DNA of 64,000 nt from Argentina anserina. Its lineage: Eukaryota > Streptophyta > Magnoliopsida > Rosales > Rosaceae. The position numbers were made by a program, and so were the translations under genes. The number at the start of each line of letters is the position of its first letter. The stretch's first letter is position 1. Location of the stretch: positions 10,726,001 through 10,790,000 of the forward strand of contig NC_065876.1 in NCBI RefSeq assembly GCF_933775445.1. Direction: 5' to 3'. The notes under the pieces were generated by a model. That model did no database searches and was not told the origin of the DNA. It saw nothing but the letters and a program-made list of their open reading frames with translations. Of this stretch, positions 61,061 to 64,000 are shown in pieces.

Positions 61061-63904
61061 GAAGAAAATCTTCTTCATTTTGTTTACCTTTTCTATAACA
61101 TAGTAGAAAGAGCTATTGATAGCCTGAAGCTGATGAACACAATCCAGCCTATGGGATTTCCAGTATTCACTCTTAAATCCACATGCCTGAAAATGAAACG
61201 AGCGAGCAAACGACTTCAAATAAATAAGAACCTAAAAAATAATTTACAACACAGAAAGATAAGATATGCTTTTCCATAACTGCACTATTGTAAATGTGTA
61301 TACTGTATACTTGTGCCGATGAGGGTCATACTTATGCAACGCTCTAGTAACAATAATTTAAACTCCTAAAGAACATGTCTTAACAATTTTTTAACCAAAT
61401 AAATAATGCTGCACATTCTAGACATGTCATTGGTATAAGGATTTAGTGTGAGGGAGAAGAGACTACACTAACATTCACTTACTTTCGGTTTACCAGTCTG
61501 CAACGAAGGATAAGACTTTATCAACAAAGTACTCGAATTAGGCATTCCTTTCAGAAGAGACACCATTGGAAGGACAAGGTCATCGCTCAAGCTCATATTT
61601 TGCATACTTAAGAAAGTAACTTCATTCAATGGCGCATGCACCAAAACTTTCCTGAGCAAAATCTGCAATATCACAATAATTAAGGACACCAACAAAATTT
61701 TAGGACATGATAAATCTTGAAAATAAATAAGCTGAATCAAGAATATAAACCCATATCGAGATACAATATTTATAGTCTCATTCATGAAATTGCCATAAAA
61801 AGGAAAAGTTTTGACTTGAAAGAGAAAAAAAAAACTGTAGTTTTAGTTCTAAACTTCTAATTCTACTTGTTATGCTAGGCACTCATATCTCTGTCCGCCT
61901 CTTCCCTCCAGGACTCGCATAAAATTTGTGATAAAATATATTTACAGAATAAACACTATGAAAGGGCCCCTTATATGAGTCTCAAAATTAGATTTCTTTC
62001 AGACTGATAAGTCACATACATGCTCTCTAACAAATCTGAGGCAGCAATATGAATTTCACAATCATCACTAATTAGTAATATATCAGCAATGGCATCACTC
62101 AAAGATCAAAACATTCTGGAGTTTGAGAAACAGAATTTCACAATGTTAACGATCATTCCCATTCAATAGCCACATACAGTCATACTCTTTAAACAACCAG
62201 GAAAATAACGAACATGAGTATATGAACTTCATGTACAATTCTTGGATCGACTAAATTGGTACACAAGTTATAACATGGGAAAACCACAGAAAACACAACT
62301 TGTTTTTTTTGTTTGTTACCATAGTGGTCTCGCTCACACAAGCAATTTAACCCTGTGTAAACTGCAAAGAACCTCAAACGATGTTGGAGATGAGAGATCC
62401 CACATTTAAGAAGTGACAAAGAAAATAAAACTTATAAGTGGGTGGATAATAACCAATTGTACCGAGGCATTTTGTGATTAAAACCCAACACATGTGAGGT
62501 GGCTAAATTGGGACAATATCGGTACAGTTGGTCCACGGGCCACGCTTGTCGCTGTTTAACATGGTATCAGAGCGGGTCCCTCTCCAGTCGCTCCTCCAAT
62601 CTTTCGTGGGCCCGAATTGGGTGCCACTTTGTCATGCCATCGGAGGATTTCCGATTGGATGACCACTAAGTGTCGTTGGTTACTGGACCTTAGTTTCTTT
62701 CATCCCAGTATGTGAGATGTTAATCTGTCACGTGCAGACCTAAAAATTAGGTTGCACGTGAGGGGGCGTGTTGGAGAGAAGATATCCCACATCTAAGAAA
62801 TGACAAAGAAAATAAAGCTTATAAGTGAGTGGATAATAACTAATTGTACCGAGGCCTTTTGTGATTAAAACTCAACACCTGTGAGGTGACTAAGTTGGGA
62901 CAATATCGGTACAGTTGGTCCACGGACCACGCTTGTCGCTGTTTAACAAACGCATTGTCAAAGTCATAGTCATCTCCCTTATGCTTCAGAAAAATGTGAG
63001 CTTGTTCCAAACACATAAATTTCCCCAGATCTTGGTAAGTCAACAAACTTTCAACCCATTTCAAACGTTTAAGATTCGGAGCAGAAGCATTTAACGATCT
63101 GGTTGTGCCACTGCTAGTTTCATAGAATCCCCACTCTATCCTTATAGTTGTAAGCTTCTCACCTGAGATGCTAAAATGGCAGGGGTCATTGTTATGTTCG
63201 TAGACAAAGATAAATGTTTCCAAAGAAGAGCTTTCCACAGTGAAACTTTCTACTTTAACTTCAAATAACAATAACTCCTTAATGCAGTCGCATGAGCGGG
63301 AGATCCATTTTCTAAAGCCATCATCCATTCTAACATTCGTTAACTTTAAGTATTGGAGATTATTGGAACAAGTACCGGAGGATGTTTTAAGAATTGTCTG
63401 TGTCAATCGATAGGGACCTCAAAGATTCGCAACAATAAAAGCAAGATGGCAATTCAAGCACCGTCCCTACCGGTTCAAGCTTAGTCAATTCAGGCGCCCA
63501 CAACCTAAGTTTAAGCACTTCAACATTACACCTTACTGCAATAACGATCCATGTAATGACTCGGAAACCTCTTCAGAAAAGCCTGAACTGAAACTCCAAT
63601 CAACAAGAAAGTGCTTAATTTTATCACCCCCTCAATGAATCATGTACCGGTCTACAGACTTCAACAAGGTAAGTTGCTGCCACCTGTCTCCTGCCTCAGA
63701 TGAAGAAACTTCCAGTGATGGGGATGATAGAAAAAAAACTCTACACATGTTGGACACATTTCCCAGTCGAATGAGATTTTTAAAATCAAGAAATGCAGTA
63801 ATATGATTTGCAACTTCGCGTGGAACCTTACTCAATCTATCTACCGTGAAGTTAGCACAAAGACCTTCGGACTGAGAACTCGCAGTTGCCAATGATTTAT
63901 TCAT
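61061..63904 (-). pseudogene. F-box/LRR (FBD-type) gene, multiply disrupted
   Basis: F-box proteins recruit substrates to SCF ubiquitin ligases. The first exon (from 63904) has the F-box DRLSKVPREVANHITAFLDF and VSNMCRVFFLSSPSLE. The LRR part continues to about 62949 (YLKLTNVRMDDGF and others) and resumes at 62381. Later exons are 61662-61483 (SLSMQNMSLSDDL...GMPNSSTLLIKS) and 61186-61061 (ACGFKSEYWKSHRL), with good splice sites. Damage: an in-frame TGA right after SVDRYMIH, frameshifts near 63540 and 63405, a TRIM element at 62382-62948, and truncation of the last exon by the LTR at 61060. Apart from these breaks the frame is well preserved, so inactivation is fairly recent. Confidence 0.85.
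62382..62948 (+). mobile_element. TRIM retrotransposon, 567 bp
   Basis: Two 180-base direct repeats (62382-62561 and 62769-62948) begin TGTTGGAGA and end GTTTAACA. Directly after the first comes TGGTATCAGAGC (62562-62573), the tRNA-Met primer site, and before the second the polypurine AGGGGGCG. No coding sequence lies between. Flanks AACGA and AACGC match at 4 of 5. This is the complete structure of a terminal-repeat retrotransposon in miniature, inserted in an F-box exon. Confidence 0.93.
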
Positions 63905-64000
63905 GTGCTCCGTAGTACTTGGTTTATGTTCTGTCTTTGCAAGAGCAACTTACACCTACAAGGATCAACAGCCAAAAAGCAGAACTAAGGTAAAGACATA

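Noticed and set aside
1..64000. CRISPR arrays, rRNA or tRNA genes
   Set aside because: No spaced palindromic repeats and no recognisable structural RNA genes were seen; the DNA is plant nuclear.

Overview
This is a eudicot nuclear genome window, AT-rich and full of introns, microsatellites and plant transposons. Both CC-type and TIR-type NBS-LRR sequences occur, which points to a dicot because grasses lack TIR-NBS-LRR genes. The mix of F-box/LRR, NLR and copia families would suit a Rosaceae-like plant, but that is an impression and not a demonstrated assignment. There are no bacterial-style operons. I recognise only three genes that may still work: an HD-ZIP class II transcription factor (36841-38317, +), an intronless Rab2-like small GTPase (43554-44180, -) and a CC-NBS-LRR resistance gene (50598-55125, -) that carries an apparent one-base frameshift.

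Layout. 1-370 is a near-identical copy of the 5' end of the HD-ZIP II gene found 36 kb away. 2912-10982 is a defective Ty1/copia element on the minus strand that has landed inside the homeodomain of a decayed HD-ZIP I gene (fragments at 2690-2911 and 10983-11110) and itself carries a 1.56-kb solo LTR (6338-7900). 14612-15746 is a Mutator-like terminal-inverted-repeat element whose core is a pararetrovirus-like (caulimovirid-like) fragment. Two solo LTRs with perfect target duplications follow (15960-16427, 16466-18075). 21385-28075 is an old, complete but degenerate copia element on the plus strand with a hAT MITE inside it. 28542-36331 holds two related Mutator-type MITEs, a DUF4283/zinc-knuckle (LINE ORF1-type) pseudogene and a PIF/Harbinger-like element.

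Downstream of the HD-ZIP II gene come a solo LTR carrying a 64-bp minisatellite (39610-40593), a patch of DUF761-like and GH3 glucosidase fragments (41.6-42.1 kb), the Rab-like gene, and a 1.74-kb hAT-type element made of about 490-bp modules (46173-47911). The resistance gene region follows. Beyond it lie a broken second copy of the Rab-like gene, a TIR-NBS-LRR fossil (57447-58280), a 2.45-kb LTR (58606-61060) and an F-box/LRR gene wrecked by nonsense and frameshift changes, a TRIM element (62382-62948) and that LTR.

The genes do not form a pathway. The window reads as a gene-poor stretch where transposons repeatedly enter, split and carry gene pieces. The most unusual item is the viral fragment packaged inside a Mutator-type inverted-repeat element.
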